Source of the DNA: Bacteroidia bacterium | GTDB taxonomy: Bacteria > Bacteroidota > Bacteroidia > UKL13-3 | Direction: 5' to 3' | NCBI GenBank assembly: GCA_023151275.1 | Contig: JAKLJI010000009.1 | Coordinates: forward strand, 84,287-119,216 | Length of the DNA stretch: 34,930 nucleotides | In this document: positions 7,547-16,217 of the stretch, piece after piece | Layout of the letters: every line of letters begins with the position of its first letter | Numbering within the stretch: the stretch's first letter is position 1 | The notes under the pieces: model-generated | The model's database searches: none | What the model was told of the DNA's origin: nothing | Seen by the model: only the letters and a program-made list of their open reading frames with translations | Position numbers and translations under genes: made by a program

Positions 7547-8374
7547 CTAAGAAGCCATCTCGTAAAGAGAAGCAGGGGTCTTTCTGTTTATTCCTTGATG
7601 AGTCTTTCTGTAATTGTAGTTTTCAAAGAAGTTTTTCAGCCCCTTGAATAATTCATTTCCATCCAGGGACGGGTGCAAGTATACATAGTCTCTTTTTACA
7701 GTTCTCCACAATCTCTCTTTGTAAATATTGTCCAATGCTCTGCCTTTTCCATCCATACTGATTCTCGTTGATGTTCCTTCAAAAAAATCTATCCATTTTG
7801 CACTTGTGAATTGTGAACCCTGATCCGAATTGATTATTTCTGGGTAGCCGTATTTTGAAACGGCCGTTTTCATGACGTTTATGCACGTTTCTGCCTCAAG
7901 GCTATTACTAAGCTCCCAACCCACAACAAAGCGGCTATAAACATCAATTATGGCTGTTAGGTACAGAAATCCCTTTTGCATCGGTATGTAGGTAATATCT
8001 ATCTCCCACACTTGATTTACTCTTTCAATGTTAAGATGTCTCAGCAAATAAGGCCTTATGTACTCCGCTTTTCCCAGTTTGCTCAGATTTGGACCAGGGT
8101 AAATCGGATAAATAGCCATTTTTCGCATCAATCGTCGAACACGCTTTTCATTTATTTGATAACCCTCCGAGCGTAGGTAGTCCTCCATCTGGAGAACTCC
8201 ATAGGTTGGTTGATCAAGATGGTGCTCGTCTATTTTTCTCATAATCAGCAAATTCTCCTCCGACTCTCCCTTGGGTTTGTAAAACAAGCTACTTCGGCAG
8301 ATTTCCAAAAGCTCACACTGTTTGCGCATACTAAGCTGCTTTGTCGGCTTAATAAAAGACCGTATTTCGCTCAA
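7547..8374 (-). CDS. IS3-family transposase OrfB (DDE integrase domain)
   Basis: About 275 residues carrying an HTH_21-like N-terminus and an rve integrase core. The DDE residues are visible as Asp in WEIDITYIP, Asp in INSDQGSQFTS and Glu in NIYKERLWRTVKRDY, followed by the family tail NYNYRKTHQGINRKTPASLY. The nominal start is a TTG at 8374 that overlaps the orfA stop (TTGA). In this family OrfB is normally made as an OrfAB fusion by -1 frameshifting; the OrfB frame is open back to the A8 run in orfA. The gene looks intact, so the element may still be active. Confidence 0.93.
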   Translation of the reverse strand: MSEIRSFIKPTKQLSMRKQCELLEICRSSLFYKPKGESEENLLIMRKIDEHHLDQPTYGVLQMEDYLRSEGYQINEKRVRRLMRKMAIYPIYPGPNLSKLGKAEYIRPYLLRHLNIERVNQVWEIDITYIPMQKGFLYLTAIIDVYSRFVVGWELSNSLEAETCINVMKTAVSKYGYPEIINSDQGSQFTSAKWIDFFEGTSTRISMDGKGRALDNIYKERLWRTVKRDYVYLHPSLDGNELFKGLKNFFENYNYRKTHQGINRKTPASLYEMAS

Positions 8375-8658
8375 AGACCGGCCTGTTTTGAAATTTTTTT
8401 TAACCAGTCTCGCTCCACTTCCAGCTGCCCAATTTTGGCATACAGGCGCATCTTTTCCTCTTCGGTTTCCTTGTTGTGACCTTTTTGGTCAAATACCCCA
8501 GAAGACTTCTCCAAAAACTCTTGTTTCCATTTGCTAATCATGTTAGCATGAATTTTAAATCTGCGGGCAAGTTCGCTCAATGACTCCCGCTCTTTAATAG
8601 CCTCAATTGCAACTTCTGCTTTGAAGGCTGAGGTGAATGATCGTTTTGTCCTTTTCAT
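8371..8658 (-). CDS. IS3-family transposase OrfA (HTH, leucine zipper)
   Basis: A 95-residue protein with the HTH_Tnp_1 pattern: FTSAFKAEVAIEAIKE, LSELARRFKIHANMISKWKQEFL, then a coiled coil with heptad hydrophobics (KMRLYAKIGQLEVERDWLKK). It binds the IS ends. The codons for WLKKI contain a run of eight A on the coding strand (8401-8394), a classic -1 slippery site. Slippage leads through NFKTGRSLSEIRSF into OrfB. Confidence 0.93.
   Translation of the reverse strand: MKRTKRSFTSAFKAEVAIEAIKERESLSELARRFKIHANMISKWKQEFLEKSSGVFDQKGHNKETEEEKMRLYAKIGQLEVERDWLKKISKQAGL
8394..8401 (-). other. programmed -1 frameshift site (A8) in the IS3 element
   Basis: Eight consecutive A on the coding strand, 20 bases before the orfA stop. 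OrfB lies in the -1 frame and that frame is open across the site, so slippage would give the OrfAB transposase. Confidence 0.7.
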
Positions 8659-8686
8659 TTTTCCAGTGGTTTAAATTAGCTTTTTT

Positions 8687-8932
8687 TCAATTAAACTGCT
8701 GGTCCAAATTTTGGGGAGTATTATATTTACCTAGTTGAATTCCTTCATTACGACCTTCAAGATTAATATCTAGAATTACCAAATCAGGCGTCTCCTCGTC
8801 AATTTTCTGTAGCGCACTTTTGTATGTCCCTGCTGGTTCTATACATTCATATCCCAGGTCCTCTAACATGTTTTTCAGATTGCTTGCTATGATAAATTCA
8901 TCTTCAACAACCAAAATGCGAATCCTATTCAT
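8687..8932 (-). pseudogene. response regulator receiver domain, truncated by the IS
   Basis: The N-terminal 69 or 70 residues are a receiver domain: the acidic pair in RILVVEDE (Glu10, Asp11), the helix NLKNMLEDLGYEC and the phosphoacceptor Asp55 in LVILDINLEG. From 8720 downward the frame enters the IS end and adds about 11 foreign residues before a stop. The conserved Thr/Ser, the Lys strand and any output domain are absent, so signalling is lost. The gene begins back-to-back with the CoA-disulfide reductase gene at 9050. The remaining ORF could still be translated as a short peptide. Confidence 0.85.
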
Positions 8933-9049
8933 AAAACAATACTACTAGTTATTCTCCTATTTTTCCTTTTCAAAAAAAGACCGTGATCAATTTTCTCTGT
9001 AATAACTGTTACATCCCATGCGCTTTCAACAACATACTTTTGCCTCACC

Positions 9050-10753
9050 ATGAGATACCTCATCATCGGAGCCGTTGCTGGTGGAGCCAGCGCTGCTGCA
9101 AGACTTAGAAGAAACGACGAACATGCAGAAATTATCCTTTTTGAACGCGGAAGCCATGTGAGTTACGCCAATTGCGGACTGCCGTATTACATTGGCTCTG
9201 TTATTAAAAATCGCGACGACTTGTTCGTCCAAACTGCTGAGGCTTTCAGGCAACGTTTCAATATTGATGTTAGAGTGAAAACAGAAGTGCTCTCCATCAA
9301 TCCAACCCAAAAATCAATTCTTGCACGAAACCTAATCACAGGTGAAGAATACAATGTATCCTACGATAAACTCCTGCTCTCTCCGGGTGCTGATGCTATT
9401 CGTCCTCCTTTACCGGGTATTAATAGGGAGGGCATTTTCACCTTGAGAAATGTAAGAGATACCGATTTCATCAAGGCTTATGTGAATGAAAAATCAGTAA
9501 GAAAAGTAGCCGTTGTTGGTGCCGGATTTATTGGCCTCGAAATGGCAGAAAACCTCAGGCACCTGGGCAAAGAAGTAAGCCTTATCGAAATGGGAAACCA
9601 GGTTATGGCTCCGCTTGATTATACCATGGCTGCACAGGTGCAAGAAACCTTAAGAAAAGAAGGTGTTCAACTCTATCTTGGTCAAGCCGTGCAGCGTTTT
9701 GATGCGGGTACTGATCATCCCCTTCGTGTTGAATTGAACAGCGGAAAAAGCCTTGAACTCGATTTGGTTCTTCTTTCCATTGGCGTAAAACCTGAAACCA
9801 AACTGGCTTCAGAAGCGGGCTTAGCCATTGGAAATGCCCGTGGCATTCTGGTAAACGAGTTCCTCCAAACCTCCAATCCCGATATCTATGCCGTTGGCGA
9901 TGCCATTGAATTCATAAACCCAATTACCGGCATCTCCATGAATACCTACCTGGCCGGTCCTGCAAATAAACAAGGCCGACTTGCAGCGGATAACATGGTT
10001 GATGGAAATAAATCTCCCTACTCCGGCTCAATAAATACTGCTATTGTTAAGGTGTTTAATCAAACCGTTGCAACAACAGGCATGGCCTCCAAACACCTCA
10101 AAGCTGCTGGCATTCCACATGTGGTAAGCTATACACGAAGTGGCTCGCATGCTGGTTACTTTCCCGGGGCCAGGCAAATGAATATCCAGCTGGCTTTTTC
10201 ACCCGATAATGGTCGCGTATTGGGTGCTCAAATTGTGGGAGGAGAAGGAGTTGATAAACGCATTGATGTACTTTCCGAAATCATCAAAAACCAGGGCACA
10301 ATTAGGCATTTGACTGAGTTTGAACAAGCTTATGCGCCTCCTTTTTCATCCGCTAAAGACCCCATTAATATGGCTGGATTTGTTGCAGAAAATATCCTCA
10401 AAGGCAAACACCGAATCTGGAATTATTTTCCAGAAGAGGGATTACCAAAAGGACTACTTATTGATGTAAGAACTCCAGAGGAGTTTAGTCATGGCGCATT
10501 GCAACATGCTCAAAATATTCCCCTCGATGATTTGCGTTCGCGCATGCATGAACTCAATCCCAATGAGCCCATTTTTATTTACTGCCAAAGTGGATTACGA
10601 GGTTACCTTGCGCAACGCATTTTAACCCAACATGGCTTTCTTGAAACCTTCAATTTGTCTGGTGGATATGCAACCTATCACCCCGCATTTGCAGAATTTC
10701 AATCCCTACAATCGGAAAAAGAGAAACAGCAACCAGTGGCCTTGGGAGTATAA
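9050..10753 (+). CDS. CoA-disulfide reductase with C-terminal rhodanese domain
   Basis: A 567-residue fusion. Residues 1 to about 450 form an FAD/NAD(P)-dependent disulfide reductase: dinucleotide motif IIGAVAGGASAAARLRR, the single redox Cys42 in SYANCGLPYYIG typical of CoA-disulfide reductase and NADH oxidase, a second nucleotide site VAVVGAGFIGLEMAENL, and the FAD motif IYAVGDAIE. Residues about 470-560 are a rhodanese domain with active-site Cys512 in IYCQSGLRGY. Such fusions (CoADR-RHD, Npsr-like) reduce CoA disulfide, persulfide or polysulfide and handle sulfane sulfur. A TACTTTTG at 9035-9042 matches the -7 consensus only 8 bases before the ATG, which would imply a nearly leaderless message; no convincing -33 box is seen. 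Confidence 0.93.
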   Translation: MRYLIIGAVAGGASAAARLRRNDEHAEIILFERGSHVSYANCGLPYYIGSVIKNRDDLFVQTAEAFRQRFNIDVRVKTEVLSINPTQKSILARNLITGEEYNVSYDKLLLSPGADAIRPPLPGINREGIFTLRNVRDTDFIKAYVNEKSVRKVAVVGAGFIGLEMAENLRHLGKEVSLIEMGNQVMAPLDYTMAAQVQETLRKEGVQLYLGQAVQRFDAGTDHPLRVELNSGKSLELDLVLLSIGVKPETKLASEAGLAIGNARGILVNEFLQTSNPDIYAVGDAIEFINPITGISMNTYLAGPANKQGRLAADNMVDGNKSPYSGSINTAIVKVFNQTVATTGMASKHLKAAGIPHVVSYTRSGSHAGYFPGARQMNIQLAFSPDNGRVLGAQIVGGEGVDKRIDVLSEIIKNQGTIRHLTEFEQAYAPPFSSAKDPINMAGFVAENILKGKHRIWNYFPEEGLPKGLLIDVRTPEEFSHGALQHAQNIPLDDLRSRMHELNPNEPIFIYCQSGLRGYLAQRILTQHGFLETFNLSGGYATYHPAFAEFQSLQSEKEKQQPVALGV

Positions 10754-10807
10754 TTCCTGAAAATCAAAACGCCTGTTTTGGGCGTGTTGCTTTGCCATTC
10801 AAAAGTA

Positions 10808-10990
10808 CACAACATCCCTAAATTTGTCCCGGCAAAGCAACCGCGTTCTCCGTTCCTACTCCTCGCCTGAACCGTCCGTGCCTGCTAACAAGCTGGCGGG
10901 CTCGCTGCCGGTCGCCTCCACCTTGTTGCATGCTCTGGCCGTTCAGCCTCCGGGGTATCCACTCCGCCCACTCACGCAAAATTTCATACC
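10808..10990 (+). repeat. GC-rich intergenic repeat, copy A
   Basis: A strikingly GC-rich block in an AT-rich context. It shares with the block at 31910-32230 the words CTCGCCTGAA, GGTCGC and a GG(C/G)TATCC core followed by CCC and ACGCAAAA/TCGCAAAG. The block at 28083-28260 carries the GGCTATCCG core on the opposite strand. Open frames on both strands here have no protein character. The role is unknown; similar GC-rich intergenic repeats with a GGATAGCC core recur in Bacteroidetes genomes, as I recall. Confidence 0.6.
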
Positions 10991-10997
10991 TAAACCT

Positions 10998-11122
10998 AAT
11001 TATGAGTTTGAACTTCGTAACCTGAGCCGAAAGCCATAATAAATGCAACGCTCATGCACTGTTATGGCGAACAAGAAAACCAAAGATACTCCCAATTCTA
11101 AAGGCATTCTGGGCAGTAAAAG
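10998..11122 (+). repeat. about 140-nt dispersed element, copy A (shortened)
   Basis: Related to 27928-28069 and 32839-32980. Shared blocks are ATTATG, TTTGAACTTCGT (with the 27.9-kb copy), GCACTGTTATGG, and a conserved end CCCAATT-AAAGGCATTCTGGGCAGTAA that can fold on its CCCAA/TTGGG-like ends. The middle is shorter than in the other copies. Between it and 11281 a 39-codon open reading on the minus strand (about 11275-11153) has protein-like composition but no start or recognisable family, so it may be a gene relic; nothing else is seen in this gap. Confidence 0.55.
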
Positions 11123-11294
11123 ATAATCAACTACATATTCCGAGTAATCCTAGGTTGGTTTTGAAATCACAGGGCTCAAAATGTAATCCAGTTGAGGAAA
11201 TAGCGTATCTGAAATATCCCAAACCTCAAATCCGTCTGAATCGAAAACGCAATAAAACCTCAAATCATTCAACTACTTCTTCCAAAAATTGAGA

Positions 11295-11333
11295 TAAAAA
11301 AAAAGCTGCTCCAGTTTCCCGAAGCAGCTTTTT
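11295..11333 (-). terminator. terminator of the T9SS-sorted protein gene
   Basis: Stem AAAAGCTGCT (11301-11310) / AGCAGCTTTT (11323-11332). Read on the minus strand it ends in nine T (11304-11296). It lies about 20 bases after the stop at 11352. Confidence 0.88.
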
Positions 11334-11351
11334 CTTTGAGGTTAGTTTTGA

Positions 11352-13220
11352 TTAGTTCACCATCAAGCGGCGAGTGGTTTTGAAACCTTCCGCTTCAACT
11401 GAATACAAGTAAACACCGGTATTCAAATTGCTAAGGTTCAATTCCAATTGGCTGGCACCTGCAGGTGTATTCGTGAATTCTTTTACCATTACTTCTTTGC
11501 CATTCAAATCCATTACACGAACTACAACATCGCTGTTCTGTTTGAAGTTAACAGGAATAGTAGTGAAATCGTTCAATGGGTTTGGATAGTTCTGACCAAC
11601 AGTAAACAACTCGTTATTGAACTTATTCAATGAAGTGATTGAACCGTTGTGAATGCTGGCAGTGTCAATTTTCATGTAAACAACATCATAAGGACCAACT
11701 GCACCAGGGTTGTTGGTAGCATCATAACGACCAATAGAAGATTTCTGAAGGAAAGTCATGTGCACATAACCATCAACGTCCTTAGCAAGAGAAGCAAAGA
11801 TTTGCTCTTGGTTGAAACCTAAGAATGAAGTACAGTTCAAAATTCCGCTCCAGGTATTGCCGCCATCTTTTGAGTGAACCATGTAAACATCGCGGTAGTT
11901 TTTGCTATCAGCAGAAATATCATCTTCTGTCAAAGCAGAGAAAATCAAATAAATTACACCATTGCTTGATACGGTTGCATAAGGCATGGTAGCAATTGAA
12001 TGGTTACCATAACGTGCACCTGCATCATTCCAAGCAGACGCCAAGTCAAGGTCTCCGTTATTGTTTTCGTCAGGCATACCCGCAATCTCTGTTGCTTCAG
12101 ATACGTCCCAACCTTCTTGCCAGTAAAGAATTGCATTTTGTCCTGGATAGTAGGTAATCGAGTTATCGTCGATGTTAGCATCCAATACGCGAGCCTTACC
12201 CCAGAAGCAATGTGCTTTACCGTTGTTATCAAGAACTACGTTAACACCACCATCGTTGGTATAGGTAGTATCAACCAAGGTTTTGTAATCATAAGCACCT
12301 ACAGGGAATGAATCGATAATGGTTTTTGTCCAGGTAAGACCAGCATCAGTTGATTTCCACAATGCAAGGTCATCAGTTAACCCACCAATCAATACAGCAA
12401 CATTATCACCTTTGGCATCAATGCTATAATTGTCGCCACCACCGCTGTAAACACGGTCTTTTTCATAACCAGGAAGCAGGATATTTTTTGCAACCCAAGT
12501 ATTGGTGCTGAATTTGTAATGCGAAAATACTTGTGGAGTGCGGATACCATCCATAACTACGCGACCAGGTTGATTAGCCGATGAATCGGTGTATGATGCA
12601 AATACATACAAGTTATCGCCAGAAACTGCTGTTCTTGGCCATAAAACGCCAGGTAGGGATTCAACGGTATCCAGTACAACAGATGAATTCCAAGTACCAC
12701 CGGTAGTTCCGGTTTTGCGGTTAAAGCGAAGACCACCGGCATTGCCCGTTCCTGCTTTAACAATATGCGACATAACAATTACTTCGTTGGTATTCGGACT
12801 GTATTCGATAGAAGGGAATCCGCAACGTTCTGGCTCAATACGGGTGCTGCTAACTGGACCCCAAGTCGTGCCATCAAAAGAATTGAATCCTGCACCACGT
12901 GTAGCATAAGGAGCAGCATCAGCACTGGTTGTCCAAGTTGCTGAAAGCTTGCCATCACTATGCAGAATCAAACGACGATAAATAGAAGCATTGGTTTGCT
13001 GGTCATTCATGGTTTCTCCAATTTTGGTGGCAAATGCTTTTTTGCCTAATGATTTGGAGGAAAACTGACTTGAACCTGCTGTCCTTGCTGGACTTGGCAA
13101 TGTTAGGTCGTGAGTACGCTCAGCTTGTCTGGTAACATTCGAACCCGAAGTAATTAAAGGCTTCTGGGCAAATGCTACTGAAGACAATGCACATAATGCA
13201 ACTGTGTAAATTTTCTTCAT
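11352..13220 (-). CDS. secreted Asp-box (sialidase-like) protein with T9SS type A sorting domain
   Basis: A 622-residue exported protein. Signal peptide MKKIYTVALCALSSVAFAQ. The body (about residues 80-530) is a beta-propeller-like region with BNR/Asp-box motifs (STDAGLTWTKT, SKDGGNTWSGI), as in sialidase-fold proteins, but no catalytic Arg triad could be identified, so enzymatic activity is not claimed. The C-terminus, from about residue 548 (NYPNPLNDFTTIPV) to the end (NLNTGVYLYSVEAEGFKTTRRLMV), is a type A sorting domain that sends the protein through the Por/T9SS machinery to the cell surface or medium. It is a single gene with its own terminator. Confidence 0.9.
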   Translation of the reverse strand: MKKIYTVALCALSSVAFAQKPLITSGSNVTRQAERTHDLTLPSPARTAGSSQFSSKSLGKKAFATKIGETMNDQQTNASIYRRLILHSDGKLSATWTTSADAAPYATRGAGFNSFDGTTWGPVSSTRIEPERCGFPSIEYSPNTNEVIVMSHIVKAGTGNAGGLRFNRKTGTTGGTWNSSVVLDTVESLPGVLWPRTAVSGDNLYVFASYTDSSANQPGRVVMDGIRTPQVFSHYKFSTNTWVAKNILLPGYEKDRVYSGGGDNYSIDAKGDNVAVLIGGLTDDLALWKSTDAGLTWTKTIIDSFPVGAYDYKTLVDTTYTNDGGVNVVLDNNGKAHCFWGKARVLDANIDDNSITYYPGQNAILYWQEGWDVSEATEIAGMPDENNNGDLDLASAWNDAGARYGNHSIATMPYATVSSNGVIYLIFSALTEDDISADSKNYRDVYMVHSKDGGNTWSGILNCTSFLGFNQEQIFASLAKDVDGYVHMTFLQKSSIGRYDATNNPGAVGPYDVVYMKIDTASIHNGSITSLNKFNNELFTVGQNYPNPLNDFTTIPVNFKQNSDVVVRVMDLNGKEVMVKEFTNTPAGASQLELNLSNLNTGVYLYSVEAEGFKTTRRLMVN

Positions 13221-13318
13221 AGCGGGTTATTGGTTAAAATGATGTTTTTCCAAAAGTATAAAATTCATTGAGAAATCAAACCTGGGTTATATAAACCTTA
13301 CAATTTTTGTATAAATGG

Positions 13319-14338
13319 CTAAACCCCTGGCTCTAAAATTCGGAATAGCATTTCCTTCATGAGCTCATCATCGCCAACTGCACTCGATTCTACTCCCTTG
13401 GATTTCAAGTCATACTCTAACAAAATGCCTATAATCCGTTCCAAATCTGCAAGTGTGTAAAAATTTAACAATCGCTCATAGTCTCTAGCCTGCCTGGGGT
13501 AAATTCCATACGAAATCATGCTTTTGCTATCCTTCACACCTGCTTGCTTCAACTGAATTCCTTTACTAAAAAAGGTATTCATCATGGCCAATGCAGGAAT
13601 AATGCTGAAGTCTTTCCGAGTACTCATGTGATGATTGATAAAGAAAACCTTCCTCGCATTTTTAGAAGCCAAACTGGAAATCAATTCAAAAATGCTGAAT
13701 TCCTTACTGATACCAACCTGCTTTTCAATCTCAGCTTGTGTTATCTCTTTATCACCTTCCTTGTTGAGTAAAATTTTCTCAAGCTCGTTGCTTACTCTCG
13801 ATAAATCCGAACCAATAAATTCAGCCATCATAGCCGCATTTTGCTCAGAAATCTTATATCCTTTTGAGGCAACCAATTGCATAATCCATGCTGGTAATTC
13901 CTGGTCTTCGTACAATTTCCGCGACTCAAAGAATATATGTTTCTTGGCAAGTTTAGCGATGCGCAAATTCCCGTTCACCTTTTTGTTTTTATGGCAAATC
14001 ACCAAAACGGTACTTGGAACAGGTTTTTCAAAGTAATGCTCCAAATCGTCCATTTTCCTCCAATTCTGAGCTTCTTTCACAATGATCACCTGCCGGTTTG
14101 CCATCATGGGAAAACGTCGCGCTGCATCAACCACCTGTCCGGGTTCTACATCTTGCGCATACAAAACGGTGAGGTTAAAGGCTTTTTCCATTTCATTCAA
14201 AGCATGTTGCTCAGCATACTCCTGAATTTGGTCAATAAAATAAGGCTCTTCTCCATGAAGCAGATAGATAGGGGCATATTTTCCTGCTTTCATGTCTTGG
14301 ATGATTTTGTGGTACTCTGCTAAATTATCGCTTGCCAT
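13319..14338 (-). CDS. holA: DNA polymerase III subunit delta
   Basis: A 339-residue clamp-loader subunit. The N-terminal part APIYLLHGEEPYFIDQIQEYAE is the usual HolA opening (a degenerate P-loop without ATP binding). Next come TVLYAQDVEPGQVVDAARRFPMMANRQVIIVKEAQ and a C-terminal helical collar segment (ELISSLASKNARKVFFINHH). Delta opens the beta sliding clamp during replication. Length and domain order are normal. It is convergent with nothing nearby and seems to be a single gene. Confidence 0.95.
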   Translation of the reverse strand: MASDNLAEYHKIIQDMKAGKYAPIYLLHGEEPYFIDQIQEYAEQHALNEMEKAFNLTVLYAQDVEPGQVVDAARRFPMMANRQVIIVKEAQNWRKMDDLEHYFEKPVPSTVLVICHKNKKVNGNLRIAKLAKKHIFFESRKLYEDQELPAWIMQLVASKGYKISEQNAAMMAEFIGSDLSRVSNELEKILLNKEGDKEITQAEIEKQVGISKEFSIFELISSLASKNARKVFFINHHMSTRKDFSIIPALAMMNTFFSKGIQLKQAGVKDSKSMISYGIYPRQARDYERLLNFYTLADLERIIGILLEYDLKSKGVESSAVGDDELMKEMLFRILEPGV

Positions 14339-14396
14339 GCCGGCAATTTATCTTTTCCCACTAGCATTGACAAGGAACGTTGAAAACCTTTGGACA

Positions 14397-14430
14397 TGAA
14401 AAAGGCCGCAGATGATTCTGCAGCCCTTTC
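14397..14430 (-). terminator. terminator downstream of the 14468-14896 gene
   Basis: Stem AAAGGCCGCAGA (14401-14412) / TCTGCAGCCCTTT (14417-14429) with loop TGAT and one mismatch. The minus-strand reading ends in a short T run. Confidence 0.7.
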
Positions 14431-14467
14431 TATCAAGCAAAATGAATTTTAGTGCATATCAAAAGGC

Positions 14468-14896
14468 CTAACTTGCCTTATCAAAGTTGAGTTCTAAGAT
14501 GGGTTTAGTGGCCTCATTTTTTTGAACTTTTATTTCATCCAAAGTTTCAGGCGAAACAAGTATGAATGATTTCGGCTTTGCATTATCTCCTACCAGCCGA
14601 AACAGAATTTGTCCTTTAATAACCTGTGAACGCTGAATAAACCGGTAATTTTCATCGTATAAATTAATCATTAATCCCTCTCCGGTAAAGCTAGGCTCAT
14701 TACTTTTTACCTTAACGGGCACAATCAATTCATATACTTCTTTTCCACCAATCGCCGATTCCATTTTCTTTTCAATCAGCTCTGTAGGCTGAATGCCATG
14801 TACATCCAACATGGTATGAAATGACAAATCGCCTTTCAAAAACATGAGCGGCGGAACGATCATCAATGTCCAGATATATTTCAGTACTATTTTCAT
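14468..14896 (-). CDS. hypothetical exported or membrane-anchored protein
   Basis: A 142-residue protein I do not recognise. Its N-terminus (MKIVLKYIWTLMIVPPLMFL) is a signal peptide or membrane anchor. The rest is mostly beta-strand-like with alternating hydrophobic residues (KEVYELIVPVKVKS, GLMINLYDENYRFIQ, GQILFRLVGD, SFILVSPETLDEI), resembling a small periplasmic beta-sandwich. It stands alone, with a terminator 38 bases after its stop. An overlapping frame at 14772-14975 is judged a shadow. Confidence 0.65.
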   Translation of the reverse strand: MKIVLKYIWTLMIVPPLMFLKGDLSFHTMLDVHGIQPTELIEKKMESAIGGKEVYELIVPVKVKSNEPSFTGEGLMINLYDENYRFIQRSQVIKGQILFRLVGDNAKPKSFILVSPETLDEIKVQKNEATKPILELNFDKAS

Positions 14897-15014
14897 GGTT
14901 TACATTACTATAACCAGAAAAGTGCCAAAACAACAAACAACTGATAATCAAACAATAAAGAAATCTATCAAGCAAAAATTAATCCCAAATTGAATCAAAT
15001 TCTCATTATTGGAA

Positions 15015-16187
15015 CTATTCCACTTCCAACAACAGGCCTTTTAGATACTCACCTTCCGGATGGTAAATATTGATTGGATGGTCCTCGGGTTGAGACAATT
15101 GCTGAAGGATGCGAACATTCCGACCGGAGTCAGCCGCTGCTGAAAACACAATTTTACGGAACAGGTCCTTGTCGACATGCTGAGAACAGCTGTAGGTGAA
15201 AATGAGTCCGCCTTTCCGTATTTTCTGAAACCCAATTAGGTTCAAATTCTTATACCCTCTTGCAGCATTGTCAACAGCCCGCGCGTGTTTGGCAAATGCC
15301 GGTGGATCTAAAATGATGATATCGTAAAAATCGGAGGCAGCACGTTTCAAAAAATCAAATACATCTTCAACATACGATTCATGCGTCCCGCCATACTGAT
15401 TGAGATTAACATTGGCATCACATAAGGCAATAGCTTCTTTGGAGCTATCAACAGAATGCACCAATTCTGCTCCAGCCCGAAGTGCATACAAGCTAAATCC
15501 GCCTGAATAAGAAAAGGTATTCAACACTTTCTTACCGGCAGAATAATTCCCTACAATGCGTCTATTCTCGCGTTGATCAAGAAAAAATCCTGTTTTCTGT
15601 CCGGTTTCCACATTTACCTCCATCAACACCCCGTTCTCCTTAACCCGAATAGGCATTGGACATGCAGCATCCAACCATCTTGAACCTTGTTCTACTTGTT
15701 CGAGTAGCTGAGTATTCTGTTTGGTTTTCAAATAAATGTATTCGTAACCAAGCTCTTTGAGCCCTTCAAAAATAAAGGCTGAAATGCGTTCAGTACCTTT
15801 GATTAGGAGCTGCACAACTGCAACAGGTCCGTAAATATCAACAATGATTCCTGGAAAAAAATCACCTTCAGCATGTATCAAACGGTAACAATCGGTATGC
15901 TCAAAACGTATTAAACGCTGACGCAAGTGAAAAGCGGATTGCAATTTTGACTTCCAAAAATGGGAATCCAATGTAATTTCGTTGGCGGTAAATTCAAAAA
16001 CACGGCAGGTGATTTGTGAATCAGGCGAGAAAAAACCATACCCAAGGCAATCGCCATGATTGGTTACAACCTTTACAATTTCACCGTTTTCTGCTTTAGG
16101 CAATTGCTTTACAGCTCCCGAAAACACCCACGGATGACGATTTACCAACGAGCGCTCGCGCCCACTTTTTAGAACCAGATTTTTCAT
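15015..16187 (-). CDS. rlmI: class I SAM-dependent rRNA methyltransferase, RlmI type
   Basis: A 390-residue enzyme from the ATG at 16187 (a TTG at 16199 is the alternative). An N-terminal PUA domain (KSGRERSLVNRHPWVFSGAV, about residues 1-75) is followed by a Rossmann methyltransferase core. That core has the SAM motif VLNTFSYSGGFSLYALRAGA, an acidic ribose-binding Asp in HSVDSSKEA, the DPPAF motif and a FTYSCSQHV motif holding the Cys used by m5C methyltransferases. In E. coli RlmI makes m5C1962 of 23S rRNA. It is divergent from the gene at 16206/16218, with only about 20-30 bases between the starts, so each promoter must lie inside the other coding region or be shared. Confidence 0.9.
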   Translation of the reverse strand: MKNLVLKSGRERSLVNRHPWVFSGAVKQLPKAENGEIVKVVTNHGDCLGYGFFSPDSQITCRVFEFTANEITLDSHFWKSKLQSAFHLRQRLIRFEHTDCYRLIHAEGDFFPGIIVDIYGPVAVVQLLIKGTERISAFIFEGLKELGYEYIYLKTKQNTQLLEQVEQGSRWLDAACPMPIRVKENGVLMEVNVETGQKTGFFLDQRENRRIVGNYSAGKKVLNTFSYSGGFSLYALRAGAELVHSVDSSKEAIALCDANVNLNQYGGTHESYVEDVFDFLKRAASDFYDIIILDPPAFAKHARAVDNAARGYKNLNLIGFQKIRKGGLIFTYSCSQHVDKDLFRKIVFSAAADSGRNVRILQQLSQPEDHPINIYHPEGEYLKGLLLEVE

Positions 16188-16217
16188 GTAAGCCAACAAA
16201 GATAAGTGCCTTCAGTC

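Larger units (their letters stand above)
7451..8720 (-). mobile_element. IS3-family insertion sequence, 1270 bp
   Basis: The element is defined by imperfect terminal inverted repeats. The plus strand from 7451 reads TACTCCCAATTCTTTAGACC and the minus strand from 8720 reads TACTCCCCAAAATTTGGACC (16 of the first 21 bases match, and an ATTG also recurs further in). It encodes orfA and orfB in the usual overlapping arrangement on the minus strand. Bases outside the ends (ATTC on the left, TTAT on the right) do not form a target duplication, and the two flanks belong to different broken genes. Its exact IS3 subgroup cannot be told here. Confidence 0.9.

Noticed and set aside
10818-11048. ORFs on both strands in the GC-rich block near 10.8 kb
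   Set aside because: They arise from stop-poor GC-rich repeat sequence that recurs in intergenic gaps; no conserved protein feature.
11153-11275. Short minus-strand reading that looks protein-like
   Set aside because: Only 39 codons with no start codon and no recognisable family; mentioned in the repeat entry but not called.
12000-12311. 103-codon plus-strand ORF
   Set aside because: Antisense shadow of the T9SS-sorted protein gene.
14772-14975. 67-codon ORF overlapping the start of the 14468-14896 gene
   Set aside because: Shadow frame; the other frame has a clear signal segment and a longer coherent product.
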